A stretch of 64,000 nt of DNA from Robinsoniella peoriensis. GTDB taxonomy: Bacteria; Bacillota; Clostridia; Lachnospirales; Lachnospiraceae. The position numbers were made by a program, and so were the translations under genes. The stretch spans positions 1 to 64,000 of the forward strand of contig NZ_JTGN01000011.1 in assembly GCF_000797495.1 (NCBI RefSeq), given 5' to 3'. Numbering within the stretch: the stretch's first letter is position 1; each line of letters begins with the position of its first letter. Below the pieces are notes generated by a model that searched no databases, had not been told where the DNA came from, and worked only from the letters and a program-made list of their open reading frames with translations. Shown one piece after another: positions 8,268 through 17,570 of this stretch.

Positions 8268-9140
8268 TTAACCTCTCCTCCTTCTAAATAATCTGCCGCA
8301 GAGACTTGTTATTCCACGAAGCATCCAGGGTACCACTCTTCCAACTACCCAGAAAGCCAGCAGCAGTAAAAGCAATCCAACTGCCAGAGCAAGTAATCCG
8401 AGTCCTCCAAGCAGAAAACCGATAGGCGGCGCTACAAACATTTTTGCAATACCAACTCCCACTAATACCACACCGGTTACAAAACATGCGAAGGTTCCAG
8501 CAATTACTGCTACACCTACACCAAACAGAACTCCTAAAATTCCCATTACCAGTCCAAACCCTGCTGCCAGAATCGGTATCCCAACCGGCACTGCAAATAT
8601 ACAAAGCAGCACAATCAATATAATCTTACCTGTACCAAATCCTTTTTGCTCTTTTCCGCGTTCATCCTCATATCCGTAGCCCTGTGTACTTCCACCATAG
8701 GACTGGCGGTCATAACTCTGTCTGTTATATCCTGTTCCATTCTGAGAATTGCTGCTCTGATATCCGCCGCTGTTCTGATAACTGCTGCCACTCTGATATC
8801 CGTTACTGCTCTGATATCCGCTATCTCCGGACTGGGTTTCCTGCTCATCTTTTTGATATCCGCCTCTGGGTTCCGGCACCTTATTATTTTCACGAAAACG
8901 GTCATCCTGATAGCCGCTTTCCGTGTATTCACCTGCTTCATCATCTGATCCGTTTAACCCGTCTTTAATCATTGCTGCTACCTTTTCCGGACTGCCCAGA
9001 GTAGCAATTACATTTACTTCTTCCGACTCTCCTGCATCCTCAAAATAATCCTGGTAATACGCAAGAGCCTCTTCTCTCTCACTGTCAGGTACATCCTGCA
9101 GCAAGTATTCTAATTGTTTCATATACTCTTCGCGATTCAT
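8268..9140 (-). CDS. DUF1700-domain membrane protein with Tyr/Gln/Ser-rich linker
   Basis: 290 residues from the ATG at 9140, chosen over an upstream in-frame ATG because GGGAGG lies about 9 bases before it. Residues 1-75 match the DUF1700 N-terminal helical domain (MNREEYMKQLEYLL, then EALAYYQDYFEDA). Residues 95-170 are a low-complexity linker built on GYQSSN, GYQSGSSYQ and RQSYGG units. The rest is four or so hydrophobic segments with an Arg-rich tail (FRRRRG). It lies 2 bases after the padR stop. In related bacteria PadR-DUF1700-DUF4097 form one unit in which the DUF1700 protein is a membrane partner. The linker length is unusual for the family. Confidence 0.82.
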   Translation of the reverse strand: MNREEYMKQLEYLLQDVPDSEREEALAYYQDYFEDAGESEEVNVIATLGSPEKVAAMIKDGLNGSDDEAGEYTESGYQDDRFRENNKVPEPRGGYQKDEQETQSGDSGYQSSNGYQSGSSYQNSGGYQSSNSQNGTGYNRQSYDRQSYGGSTQGYGYEDERGKEQKGFGTGKIILIVLLCIFAVPVGIPILAAGFGLVMGILGVLFGVGVAVIAGTFACFVTGVVLVGVGIAKMFVAPPIGFLLGGLGLLALAVGLLLLLLAFWVVGRVVPWMLRGITSLCGRLFRRRRG

Positions 9141-9142
9141 TC

Positions 9143-9460
9143 CTATGCCCTCCCTGTAAATATCTTCGTAATATTTGAAGAATATTGCTTCCATTCTGTC
9201 TTATACAGATTCAGCTGTACGGTACCTTTTTCTGTGATTTTGTAATACCGTCTGTTTCTTCCTCCGCATTCCATATCATATACTTCCAGACAATCATCTT
9301 TTTGCAGTCGTCTAAGTACCGGGTATAAAGTTGATTCCGAAACATCCAGAGCACTTCGCACATCCTGGGTAATTCGGTATCCATATGTTCCTTCCGGTTC
9401 CTTTGATACAACAGCAAGTACGATTGCATCCAGCAGGGCCGCGCCTGTGTTAAATACCAT
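9143..9460 (-). CDS. PadR-family transcriptional repressor
   Basis: 105 residues, the short PadR subfamily. The winged helix is evident: YGYRITQDVRSALDVSESTLYPVLRRLQK (shown here as YGYRITQDV plus STLYPVLRRL) followed by the wing GGRNRRYYKITEKG. These proteins bind palindromes in their own promoter and are released by a ligand. The SD GAAGGAG lies about 8 bases before the ATG. It is the first gene of the minus-strand operon 9460-7242, and two near-perfect palindromes sit in its promoter, which supports autoregulation. The inducer is unknown. Confidence 0.9.
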   Translation of the reverse strand: MVFNTGAALLDAIVLAVVSKEPEGTYGYRITQDVRSALDVSESTLYPVLRRLQKDDCLEVYDMECGGRNRRYYKITEKGTVQLNLYKTEWKQYSSNITKIFTGRA

Positions 9461-9490
9461 GCCATCAACTCCTTCGTTGTTATTTGATAA

Positions 9491-9592
9491 ACAATACTAT
9501 TTAAGTTCTTATATTATTTTTATCTCAATACTATATGGTGTATAGTATTGCTTTGTGACTATATTATATGACATATAATATTGGTTTGTCAA
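9491..9592 (-). promoter_or_regulatory. padR promoter with palindromic operators
   Basis: On the minus strand, -35 TTGACA (9592-9587) and -10 TATAAT (9568-9563) are separated by 18 bases. A 9-base inverted repeat (9561-9569 with 9573-9581) overlaps the -10. A second, CAATACTATA (9526-9535) with TATAGTATTG (9541-9550), lies just downstream, and a half site repeats at 9492-9500. This arrangement fits binding of the PadR repressor encoded immediately downstream. Confidence 0.7.
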
Positions 9593-9608
9593 TAACTATT
9601 TTTAAAAA

Positions 9609-9656
9609 AAATAAAAAAATCCACAAATGCCCAAAACGCGGAACATTCGTGGATAT
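9609..9656 (-). terminator. Intrinsic terminator of the nucleoid-associated protein gene
   Basis: On the minus strand a stem built from TCCACGAATG and CATTTGTGGA (9620-9654) is followed by a run of seven T (9613-9619) and more T beyond. It lies directly after the stop at 9664 and separates this gene from the padR promoter. Confidence 0.85.
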
Positions 9657-9663
9657 TTTACCT

Positions 9664-10680
9664 CTATTTACTTGTAATACTCCCAATATTCTTAATCAAA
9701 ACCGAAATACTCCCATCCGGATTTGTAATAAACTCAACAGCATTTTTATTATTATACTCTTCCATTGGAATCTTAATTTCAATCCCGGTATCGGTCATGA
9801 GATGCTGCTTTCCAAATTTTTTAGTAGTATTTGGATTTTGGGGAGCAACCGGTTCGCTGGTTAGATTATACTTCTCCATCTTTTCCTGCACTTCTTCTTT
9901 TAATTCGGCTTTCTCCTTAAAAATCTTATCCATTACCACCGGAATATCCAGGCTGCCTTTTTCCGCCAGTTCCTGGTTGATGATACTCTTTGTCTCCATC
10001 TGGACTTCAAATTGTTCGGATTCATTGTAATATTTCTTCTGAACATCCTCAACCACCCTTGCCACTATCGCCAGCTTAGTTTTGGAAGATAATGTTCCTT
10101 TACACCCCAGAAACAAAGAAGAAAAATAATTGGTTTTCACTCCATTAACGTCGTATTTCTTTTCAATTAAAGAAATAGCAAAGTCCTCCATATTGATGAC
10201 TGCTGCTTCTGTGAGCTTTTGTGTTTCCCCCGGAAGAATTGCCTTTTGTTTGATAATATCATTATTATTACCCCAGGGATCTTCGTTTGTCATATGGGTA
10301 TAAGAGGTTTTATAATTCATTTTCAACAGCGCCAGATATGGGTGCTGCTCTATTGTATATGTAACCACCATCAAGTCAGCTGGTGGAATTTCAATATTCT
10401 GATTCATAATCGTATATAAAAGCTTTCCGATCTCCTGGGAGATTAAGACGAAATTCTCGTCGTCCCATTCTTTTAAAAGTTCATATACTTTTGATTCATC
10501 TTTCATAAAACTACAGTTTTTAATTTCATCTCCGGTTATAATACGATGGATATGGCTTCTCAAAAAATCACCCAGATCGGATCCATGATCCAGTACTGCA
10601 TCTGATAAAACCGGCATTCCAATGGTAGAATCCATAATATGAACAATCGCATTCGTTATCCGGATATCTTCTTTTTCCAT
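9664..10680 (-). CDS. Nucleoid-associated protein, NA37/YejK family
   Basis: 338 residues, typical length. The N-terminus (ITNAIVHIMDSTIG, then LSDAVLDHGSDLGDFLRSHI) and the C-terminal segment (GIEIKIPMEEYNN, then FITNPDGSISVLIKNIG) are the conserved ends of the NdpA/YejK family found with bacterial nucleoid fractions. It is predicted to be cytoplasmic, with no membrane segments. The SD is AGGAG 6 bases before the ATG. It is followed by its own terminator and lies 33 bases downstream of the Lit-like gene, so the two may share a transcript. The molecular function of this family remains poorly defined. Confidence 0.8.
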   Translation of the reverse strand: MEKEDIRITNAIVHIMDSTIGMPVLSDAVLDHGSDLGDFLRSHIHRIITGDEIKNCSFMKDESKVYELLKEWDDENFVLISQEIGKLLYTIMNQNIEIPPADLMVVTYTIEQHPYLALLKMNYKTSYTHMTNEDPWGNNNDIIKQKAILPGETQKLTEAAVINMEDFAISLIEKKYDVNGVKTNYFSSLFLGCKGTLSSKTKLAIVARVVEDVQKKYYNESEQFEVQMETKSIINQELAEKGSLDIPVVMDKIFKEKAELKEEVQEKMEKYNLTSEPVAPQNPNTTKKFGKQHLMTDTGIEIKIPMEEYNNKNAVEFITNPDGSISVLIKNIGSITSK

Positions 10681-10713
10681 AATACACTCCTGTTTTTTAT
10701 TTCGATAATAGCT

Positions 10714-11343
10714 TTATAACTTACGGGATTTACGATAGCAGAAAGCGCTGATTAAGGCACCAAGTACCACACCCCCGAGAATCATAACTGCACAATGAAG
10801 GAAAAAAGTATCCGGTAAAATTGTAATTACCGGATCTTTAACCGGATCGAATATCCAATAGTCATTGTTAAAAAAGATGTGGTGAAACGTCACAAATGCC
10901 TTATCCCAATTTGCTGCAATAAATATTCCAAGTACAGCCGGCACCGCAACTGTAAGGATTCCGGCAATTTTCAGGAAACCGAATTCTTTTCTTTTACGTT
11001 TCCATATAGTGCCGGCAATTCCCAAAATCAGGGCTACGATCCCGATAACTTCAAAAGCTACGAAGATTCGTTTTACTTCTACAAAATGAATCCTTCCGGG
11101 TTCAGACATTGCCAGGGTTGGGAAATTCAGCTCACTTTTTCCAGGCAGGACATTATAATCGATCAATGCATCGTAATTTTCCTTTATTTCCTCTTTTGGT
11201 AAGCCTGACATCTCGCTGATATTCAGATGGTCAATGTCAAAATAATACAATGGCCTGAAATTCAATGTCAGTATTACCGAACAAGAGATAATAAATAACA
11301 TATAAATCAATGCCAGTACCCAGTTGCTTACGGTTTTTTTCAT
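10714..11343 (-). CDS. TIGR01906/DUF1461 membrane protein, Lit-like lipoprotein transacylase candidate
   Basis: 209 residues with four hydrophobic segments (about 8-28, 95-112, 122-142 and 180-200). Between the first two and the last two lie conserved stretches GRIHFVEVKRIF and FHHIFFNNDYWIFDP. This pattern defines the TIGR01906 family, whose characterised member Lit moves an acyl chain within lipoproteins to make lyso-form lipoproteins using conserved histidines. His residues are present in both loops. Whether this protein has Lit activity is an inference, since many family members are uncharacterised. The SD is GAAAGAAG about 7 bases upstream. Confidence 0.65.
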   Translation of the reverse strand: MKKTVSNWVLALIYMLFIISCSVILTLNFRPLYYFDIDHLNISEMSGLPKEEIKENYDALIDYNVLPGKSELNFPTLAMSEPGRIHFVEVKRIFVAFEVIGIVALILGIAGTIWKRKRKEFGFLKIAGILTVAVPAVLGIFIAANWDKAFVTFHHIFFNNDYWIFDPVKDPVITILPDTFFLHCAVMILGGVVLGALISAFCYRKSRKL

Positions 11344-11403
11344 ATTATCTTCTTTCCTCCAGCACGCGTTTTTCTATATCAAATCGTGTCTGAAAATGCA
11401 GCA

Positions 11404-12681
11404 CTATCCTGCAAAATAAGCTTTGATAATCTCCAGTGTCTGTTCTAACTCAGGCTTTGTATGAGCCGCTGATAAAAACATTGCTTCAAACTGTGAAGGT
11501 GCAAGATAAATACCATGCCCCATCATATATTTACAATAACGGGCAAATTCTGCCGTATCCGATGTTTTAGCAGAAGCATAATTATCTACCGGATTCTCTG
11601 TAAAAAATACACATCCAAGCGAACCTACGTGATTGATCGTACAGTTTGCATTGGTTTCTTTTAATATATTGTCAATTTCTGCATAGAACCAATCACCCAT
11701 GGCATTTAAATTCGTATAAATTTCCGGATGATCCTTTAAGATGTGAAGCTGTGCCAGTCCTGCTGCCATTGCCACCGGATTTCCGCTCAATGTTCCCGCC
11801 TGATAGACAGCTCCTACAGGTGAAACCATTTCCATAATTTCTTTTCTTCCGCCATATGCTCCAACCGGCATACCGGCACCTATGATTTTTCCAAATGTTG
11901 TCAGATCCGGCTTTACCCCGAAGAATCCCTGTGCCCCATCCAGCGCAAGACGGAAACCGGTGATGACTTCATCAAAAATCAAAAGGCTGCCATATTTATC
12001 ACACAGTTCGCGAAGGCCTTTAAGAAATCCTTCTGATGGGGGTACAACGCCCATATTGGCTCCTACCGGTTCCACAATGATAGCAGCAATATCTTTACCC
12101 ATCTCCTGGAATAAAGCATTTACGCTTTCCAAATCATTATAAATTGCAGAAAGAGTATCTTCCGTGCATCCTGCCGGAACACCCGCACTGTCCGGAACAC
12201 CGCTTGTCATGACCCCGGATCCTGCTTTTACCAGCATAGCATCAGAATGTCCATGATAGCATCCCATAAACTTTACAATTTTATTTCGGCCGGTGTATCC
12301 TCTTGCTGTACGAACTGTACTCATTACGGCTTCTGTCCCCGAGTTTACCATACGCACCATTTCAATCGAAGGCACAATCTCGCAGATCAGTTCTGCCATT
12401 TCTACTTCCTTGCGGGTTGCAGCACCAAAACTCAAACCATCCTTACAGGCATCCAGAACACTTTTCAGAATTTCCGGGTGATTATGTCCCAGGATCATTG
12501 GTCCCCAGGAACAAACGTAATCCAGATACTTGTTGCCATCTACATCTGTCATATATGCACCGTCTGCACGCTCAATAAATCGTGGTGCCTCCCCGATAGA
12601 ACCGAATGCCCGCACAGGGCTGTTCACTCCGCCCGGAATAAAATTTACGGCTTCATTAAAAAGAGATTCTGATTTTGTCAT
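11404..12681 (-). CDS. hemL: Glutamate-1-semialdehyde 2,1-aminomutase
   Basis: 425 residues, full length. It converts glutamate-1-semialdehyde to 5-aminolevulinate in the C5 tetrapyrrole pathway. Seen: FIPGGVNSPVRAFG at the N-terminus, the NSGTEAVMSTVR cofactor loop, DEVITGFR, and the pyridoxal-phosphate lysine in TTFGKIIGAGMPVGAYGG (about residue 265). The ATG overlaps the hemB stop by one base (TAATG). It is the last gene of the minus-strand hem operon and, with hemA, supplies precursor for corrinoid synthesis. No terminator is obvious downstream. Confidence 0.95.
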   Translation of the reverse strand: MTKSESLFNEAVNFIPGGVNSPVRAFGSIGEAPRFIERADGAYMTDVDGNKYLDYVCSWGPMILGHNHPEILKSVLDACKDGLSFGAATRKEVEMAELICEIVPSIEMVRMVNSGTEAVMSTVRTARGYTGRNKIVKFMGCYHGHSDAMLVKAGSGVMTSGVPDSAGVPAGCTEDTLSAIYNDLESVNALFQEMGKDIAAIIVEPVGANMGVVPPSEGFLKGLRELCDKYGSLLIFDEVITGFRLALDGAQGFFGVKPDLTTFGKIIGAGMPVGAYGGRKEIMEMVSPVGAVYQAGTLSGNPVAMAAGLAQLHILKDHPEIYTNLNAMGDWFYAEIDNILKETNANCTINHVGSLGCVFFTENPVDNYASAKTSDTAEFARYCKYMMGHGIYLAPSQFEAMFLSAAHTKPELEQTLEIIKAYFAG

Positions 12682-13664
12682 TAGCCTATTCTCCCTTCAT
12701 CCATCATTTTCGCCAGTTCCTTAGCAAAATATGTAATATAAATATCACTTCCTGCACGATACGCGCTGACTGCCATCTCCTGGATAATCTTTTCTTCATC
12801 GATAAATCCCATTTTAGCAGCAGCCTTTACCATTGCATACTCCCCGCTGACACTGTAACTTGCTACCGGTACATTCACTATTTTAGAAACTTCCGATATC
12901 ATGTCCAGATAAGACATTGCAGGTTTTACCATAATAATATCCGCACCTTCCTCTATATCCAGAAGCGCTTCCTTGATTCCTTCTTTCCGGTTATGGAAAT
13001 CCATCTGGTATGTTTTGCGGTCACCAAAAGATGGAGCAGAACCGGCTGCATCCCGGAACGGCCCATAAAATGCAGAGGCATACTTTACCGCATATGACAT
13101 TATGGGGGTATTCAGGTGCCCGGCTCGATCCAGCATTTCACGTATGGCACGCACCCTTCCATCCATCATGTCTGAAGGCGCTACCATATCGGCTCCTGCT
13201 TCAACATGGGACAGCGCTGTATCTGCCAAAAGCTTAAGCGTTGCATCGTTATCCACATCCTGCCCCCGGAGAACACCGCAGTGGCCATGGGAAGTATATT
13301 CACACATACAGACATCTGTGATCAGATACATATCAGGAAAGTTTTTCCTGGCTTCCCGCAGCGCCCTCTGCACAATCCCATTTTCATCATAGGCTCCACT
13401 TCCCACTTCATCTTTTTCATCCGGGATGCCAAAGAACATCACACTTTTTACCCCGGCATTATTCAATCGTTCCAGTTGAAAATTCATACGGTCCACACTA
13501 TAGCGATACTGTCCTTCCATGGAGGGAATTTCTTCTTCTATCTGTTCCCCTTCCCGTATAAAGATCGGATAAACCAAGGATGATTTATCCATCCTGGTTT
13601 CGCGCACCATCTTTCTTAATACTTCATTTCCTCTGATTCTTCTTGGCCTGATTAACATATCCAT
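12681..13664 (-). CDS. hemB: Porphobilinogen synthase (5-aminolevulinate dehydratase)
   Basis: 327 residues. It condenses two 5-aminolevulinate molecules to porphobilinogen. The zinc-type cysteine cluster CMCEYTSHGHCG is present near residues 120-132, and the Schiff-base lysines lie in SYAVKYASAFYGPFRDA and IIMVKPAMSYLD. The cysteine-rich loop indicates the zinc-dependent rather than magnesium-only form. The start at 13664 is MDMLIRPRRIR; an SD of AGAAGAGA lies upstream. It lies 51 bases after cobA/hemD and overlaps hemL by one base. Confidence 0.95.
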   Translation of the reverse strand: MDMLIRPRRIRGNEVLRKMVRETRMDKSSLVYPIFIREGEQIEEEIPSMEGQYRYSVDRMNFQLERLNNAGVKSVMFFGIPDEKDEVGSGAYDENGIVQRALREARKNFPDMYLITDVCMCEYTSHGHCGVLRGQDVDNDATLKLLADTALSHVEAGADMVAPSDMMDGRVRAIREMLDRAGHLNTPIMSYAVKYASAFYGPFRDAAGSAPSFGDRKTYQMDFHNRKEGIKEALLDIEEGADIIMVKPAMSYLDMISEVSKIVNVPVASYSVSGEYAMVKAAAKMGFIDEEKIIQEMAVSAYRAGSDIYITYFAKELAKMMDEGRIG

Positions 13665-13715
13665 TTTATAATCTCTTCTTTCTGATTTATAAATATTGAT
13701 GCAATACGGTATTTT

Positions 13716-15227
13716 TTAAACACGCTCTGTCGAACAAAGCTCTTCCAGACACTCCACTACACTGTCCATTGTTGCCATTCTGGCTACTGCAGTCTGCATC
13801 CCAAGTTCAGCTGCAGCTGCCGCGGTCTGCTTTCCAATACATACTGCCTTTACCTTGGTGTAATCGATATTTTTGACCGCCTGAGAAAATCCTCTGACCG
13901 TTGACGCACTGGTGAAGACTGCATAGTCTATATTACCCTGCTTAAATTCTTTTTGTTCATCGATCAGTTCCTGGGTTTCATAAACCGTGTCATAGGTTGC
14001 CACATCCTGAATCTGAACTCCTTTTACCGTTTTTAACTCAGCCAGTAATTCCTGACTGCCCATTCTGGCTCTTGGTATCAGAATTTTCTCTGTTCCGGTA
14101 CATTCTTTTGCCAAGGCAGCTCCCAGCGTTTTTCCATCATAGATTTCCGGCATGAGGTCTGCATAAAAGCCCCGGTCTTCAAGTGCTTTTCCGGTTCCCT
14201 GCCCGATAACTGCAATTTTCGTCTCTGCCAGACTTCGGATATCTATCTTTTCTTCCTTTAATTTGTCAAAAAACACCTGTACTCCGGTAGGACTGGTAAA
14301 AACCACCCATTGATACTGCTTCATGTCCCGAAGACATTTTTTCAGTTTCTCATTTGTACGGACAGGTTCCGTGCGTATAGCAGGAAGTTCTAATACCTCT
14401 GCTCCTTTTTTACGAAGTTTCTCGCTCATAACAGACATTAGCTGCTTTGGCCTCGTTACCAGAATCTTATTGCCTGCCAGCGGAAGATCTTCGAACCAGG
14501 AAAATTCGTCTGCCAATGCACATACTTTGCCTACTACTATAATTGCAGGCGTTTCGATTCCCTGAAGCTCTACTTCTTTCTCCAGATCAGCTACCGTAGC
14601 TACAATCCGTTTTTGTCTGGCAGTAGTTCCCTTTTGTAAAATAGCCGCCGGCATATCCCCATTCATTCCGGCATCCATAAGCCCCCGGCAAATATCTCCC
14701 AGAGAACTTACTCCCATGAGAAATACCAAAGTTCCCCTGGTTCTTACCAGTGCTTCAAAGTCTATATCATATGGCTGCCCCTGTCGTTTATGACCTGTAA
14801 TAATATGTAACGAGGAACAAAAATCTCTATGGGTTACTGGAATTCCATTATATGCAGGAACCGACAATGCACTTGTAACACCAGGAACCACTTCATATGG
14901 AATGCCATTCTTTTTCAGCAATTCCAGTTCTTCTCCGCCCCGTCCAAATAAAAAGGGATCTCCCCCCTTCAGTCTTACAACCTTTTTTCCGCCTAATGCC
15001 TCTTTTACCAAAACCTGATTTATTTCTTCCTGAGGCATGGTATGACGATTTGCACGTTTACCAACGTCGATCAGTTTTGCAGATGAGGGTATCATCCCCA
15101 GCACACCCTGTCCAACCAGTGCATCGTATACGACTACCTCCGCCTCTTCTAATACCCGTTTTCCTTTTATTGTAAATAATCCCGGGTCGGATGGCCCTGC
15201 GCCAACCAGCCAAACTTTTCCTGCCAT
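13716..15227 (-). CDS. cobA-hemD: Uroporphyrinogen-III C-methyltransferase / uroporphyrinogen-III synthase fusion
   Basis: 503 residues from the ATG at 15227, chosen for AAGGAAGG 7 bases upstream; a longer frame begins at 15296 inside hemC. Residues 1-240 are the SUMT domain with VGAGPSDPGLFTIKG, VRLKGGDPFLFGRGGEE and the THRDFCSS region. Residues 250-500 are the HemD synthase fold (ILVTRPKQL, VFTSPTGVQVFF, AVIGQGTGKAL, VFTSASTVRGF). One protein therefore cyclises hydroxymethylbilane and methylates the product at C2 and C7 to precorrin-2. The gene starts one base after the hemC stop. This fusion is common in Clostridia. Confidence 0.94.
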   Translation of the reverse strand: MAGKVWLVGAGPSDPGLFTIKGKRVLEEAEVVVYDALVGQGVLGMIPSSAKLIDVGKRANRHTMPQEEINQVLVKEALGGKKVVRLKGGDPFLFGRGGEELELLKKNGIPYEVVPGVTSALSVPAYNGIPVTHRDFCSSLHIITGHKRQGQPYDIDFEALVRTRGTLVFLMGVSSLGDICRGLMDAGMNGDMPAAILQKGTTARQKRIVATVADLEKEVELQGIETPAIIVVGKVCALADEFSWFEDLPLAGNKILVTRPKQLMSVMSEKLRKKGAEVLELPAIRTEPVRTNEKLKKCLRDMKQYQWVVFTSPTGVQVFFDKLKEEKIDIRSLAETKIAVIGQGTGKALEDRGFYADLMPEIYDGKTLGAALAKECTGTEKILIPRARMGSQELLAELKTVKGVQIQDVATYDTVYETQELIDEQKEFKQGNIDYAVFTSASTVRGFSQAVKNIDYTKVKAVCIGKQTAAAAAELGMQTAVARMATMDSVVECLEELCSTERV

Positions 15228-15228
15228 A

Positions 15229-16125
15229 TCAGTTGCCTTCCTTTCTGTATTGCTCCCGCAATTCCCTTGCCAAAGCTGCTCCCGCTTTCGCGGCATTTGA
15301 GACAGTCTCTACTTTGCTGCCCTTGAGATAAGTATTTGATTCTTCATCATAATAAAGCCCTATCAGGGTAATTTTTCCTTCTTTTACAACTGCATGTGCT
15401 GCTACCGGAGAACTGCATCCCCCGTTTAATTCTCTTACAAAAGCCCGTTCTGCCTCTGCTGCGTAACCGGCTTGTTCATCTGCATAATCTTTTAAAAATC
15501 CGTAGTCTTCTCCGGCTCTTCCCTGAATTGCCAGGATCCCCTGACCTGCTGCAGGCATCATCTCCTCCGGCTCAAAATACCGGCTGATACGCTCTTCCAA
15601 TCCCAGCCTCTTAAGACCGGCTGCTGCCAGAAGAAGTGCACTGTATTCTCCATCATCCAGTTTTTTCAGGCGCGTCAGAACATTCCCACGTACGGTCTTA
15701 AACTGCGCATTTGGAAATATTTCTTTCATCTGCAGGATTCTGCGCAGGCTGGAACATCCTATCGGAAGAGAAGAATCCCACTGCGCAGCGCCTTTTGGCA
15801 GTACCAGCACATCTCTTGGATCTTCCCTTTTCGAATAAGCTACGATTGGCAGTTCATCCGGCACTTCCATCGGCATGTCTTTTAAACTGTGAACAGACAT
15901 ATCACTTCTTCGATCCAAAAGCGCTTTGTCCAGTTCTTTTACGAATAAACCTTTGCCGCCGATTTTATCCAGGGTTTTATCCAGAATAATATCCCCCGTG
16001 GTCTTCATCGTCAGCATTTCCACTTCTATTTCCGGATGGTTATTTTTGATATGCTCCATAACCATCTCCGTCTGTATTACAGCAAGCCTGCTCTCCCTGC
16101 TGCCGATACATATACTTCTGCCCAT
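15229..16125 (-). CDS. hemC: Hydroxymethylbilane synthase (porphobilinogen deaminase)
   Basis: 298 residues from the ATG at 16125, picked for GAGGGGAAAG a few bases upstream; the in-frame ATG at 16149 overlaps the hemA end and has no SD. It links four porphobilinogens into hydroxymethylbilane. Seen: ICIGSRESRLAVIQT, the substrate loop SVHSLKDMPMEVP, and the dipyrromethane-cofactor cysteine in LNGGCSSPVAAHA (about residue 240). It lies 13 bases after hemA and one base before cobA/hemD, inside the hem operon. Confidence 0.95.
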   Translation of the reverse strand: MGRSICIGSRESRLAVIQTEMVMEHIKNNHPEIEVEMLTMKTTGDIILDKTLDKIGGKGLFVKELDKALLDRRSDMSVHSLKDMPMEVPDELPIVAYSKREDPRDVLVLPKGAAQWDSSLPIGCSSLRRILQMKEIFPNAQFKTVRGNVLTRLKKLDDGEYSALLLAAAGLKRLGLEERISRYFEPEEMMPAAGQGILAIQGRAGEDYGFLKDYADEQAGYAAEAERAFVRELNGGCSSPVAAHAVVKEGKITLIGLYYDEESNTYLKGSKVETVSNAAKAGAALARELREQYRKEGN

Positions 16126-16138
16126 ATTACTTTCCCCT

Positions 16139-17368
16139 CTAGCTTTCATATACTTTATTTAATCCTTCCACACATTCCCGGAAGGTTTCTTTACTGACTT
16201 CATCCCGCAGTCCGAACATCATTTTATTCACCACTTTCCCTGCCGCAGACTCAATGCTTTCCTGTAAACTAGTCTGAATATCCCGCTCCACCGGCAGATC
16301 TTTTAAAATCTTCTGGATGCGTAGCTTCAAATCAATTACGGCACTGTTCCTGATATCCTGAATTTTGGGAATCATGTCCCTGCATTCATACCATTCAAAA
16401 AATTCATTGATCTGACCCTGCAGAATCATTCTGGCATCTTCGATATTCTTTTTTAATTTCTCATTCTGCATATCTATATGAAAATAATCAATATCATATA
16501 ACTTTATATGGGGAAGCTCTCTGGCTGACGGCTCAATATCCCTTGGTACTGCCAGATCAATCAGCACCATATCATGACAGACGTCCGCCTCCCTGACACA
16601 ATGTTCTTTTAGTGTATAGTTAGGACTTGCTGTTGCGCTGACGACATAGTCACACTCTCCAAACAGGGACATACGTTCTCCGTAATCAATTCTCCTGCAG
16701 CCATGTGGAATTTCTACGATACCGCTGCGATACTGCCTTACGGTAACCGTTACATCAGCACCTTCCTGACACATTACCGTGGCCGTCAGCTTTCCCATCT
16801 CGCCATTCCCAATGACCATGCATTTCTTACCACGAAATGTATATCCTTCCTTTTTCAATACTTCTATCGCCTGATGAATCACGGATTGGTTAGCAGTAGA
16901 CATCGTCACATTGGTTTTCACCTTTTTTGCTGCTGTAACCGCCATGCGGAACAATATTTCAAGGACATTATCGGTGGCATAGTGTTCTCTGGCAAAAGAA
17001 AGCGCATCCTTTACCTGGGTTATGATCTGGTCTTCGCCTAAAATTTTGGATTTCAGCCCGCAGGATACCTCGAACAAATGCCGTACCGCCTCCTCTTCCC
17101 GACGCTCCACAAAGTATTCCCGGTACAACTCCTTAGGCACCTGGCGTATCTCACACAAAATCTCATACAAAGAACCTTTAAAATCTTCCAGGCAGCTCAC
17201 CCATAATTCCATTCGGTTACAGGTAGAAATAATAATACTCCCCTGTATGCCTTCAATTTTTTTCAGTTCCCCGAAAGCCTGGGCGGTACTCTTTTTTGTA
17301 AAAGAAAAAATTGTCCGTACATCCAATACTGCCCTGCTGTGGTCAATACCTATCATCTGAATCCCCAT
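16139..17368 (-). CDS. hemA: Glutamyl-tRNA reductase
   Basis: 409 residues. It reduces glutamyl-tRNA to glutamate-1-semialdehyde, the first committed step. The catalytic cysteine is in IISTCNRMELW (about residue 50), and the NADPH domain shows GKKCMVIGNGEMGKLTA near residue 185. The C-terminal dimerisation helices end in EGLNKVYES. SD GAGGAA lies about 8 bases before the ATG. It is the first gene of hemA-hemC-cobA/hemD-hemB-hemL. Clostridial neighbours of hemA often include precorrin-2 dehydrogenase; none is present here, and this protein has no extra domain that could replace it. Confidence 0.95.
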   Translation of the reverse strand: MGIQMIGIDHSRAVLDVRTIFSFTKKSTAQAFGELKKIEGIQGSIIISTCNRMELWVSCLEDFKGSLYEILCEIRQVPKELYREYFVERREEEAVRHLFEVSCGLKSKILGEDQIITQVKDALSFAREHYATDNVLEILFRMAVTAAKKVKTNVTMSTANQSVIHQAIEVLKKEGYTFRGKKCMVIGNGEMGKLTATVMCQEGADVTVTVRQYRSGIVEIPHGCRRIDYGERMSLFGECDYVVSATASPNYTLKEHCVREADVCHDMVLIDLAVPRDIEPSARELPHIKLYDIDYFHIDMQNEKLKKNIEDARMILQGQINEFFEWYECRDMIPKIQDIRNSAVIDLKLRIQKILKDLPVERDIQTSLQESIESAAGKVVNKMMFGLRDEVSKETFRECVEGLNKVYES

Positions 17369-17452
17369 AAAACATTCCTCAACATTCTTTTTCTTAAGTC
17401 TTTCATACTAATTTTCTAACAATTTGTAATTGAATAGTAACAATCTTTAATC

Positions 17453-17480
17453 ATCATAGCACAACATTTTACAAAATCAA
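17453..17480 (-). promoter_or_regulatory. Candidate hemA promoter
   Basis: On the minus strand TTGATT (17480-17475) and TATGAT (17458-17453) are 16 bases apart, about 85 bases before hemA. The spacing is slightly short, so this is a moderate sigma-A candidate. No cobalamin-riboswitch motif was seen between it and hemA, unlike the two cbi units. Confidence 0.5.
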
Positions 17481-17570
17481 ACAATAAATTTAAAAATATA
17501 CAATCCATTCCGTACCTTTTTCTATATAAAACAGGATACAAAATCCCGTAAAATTCCTCATGGATAAATA

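Noticed and set aside
16703-17360. Plus-strand frames opposite hemA and similar antisense frames elsewhere
   Set aside because: They are reverse-strand shadows of well-supported genes, without SD sites or family matches.
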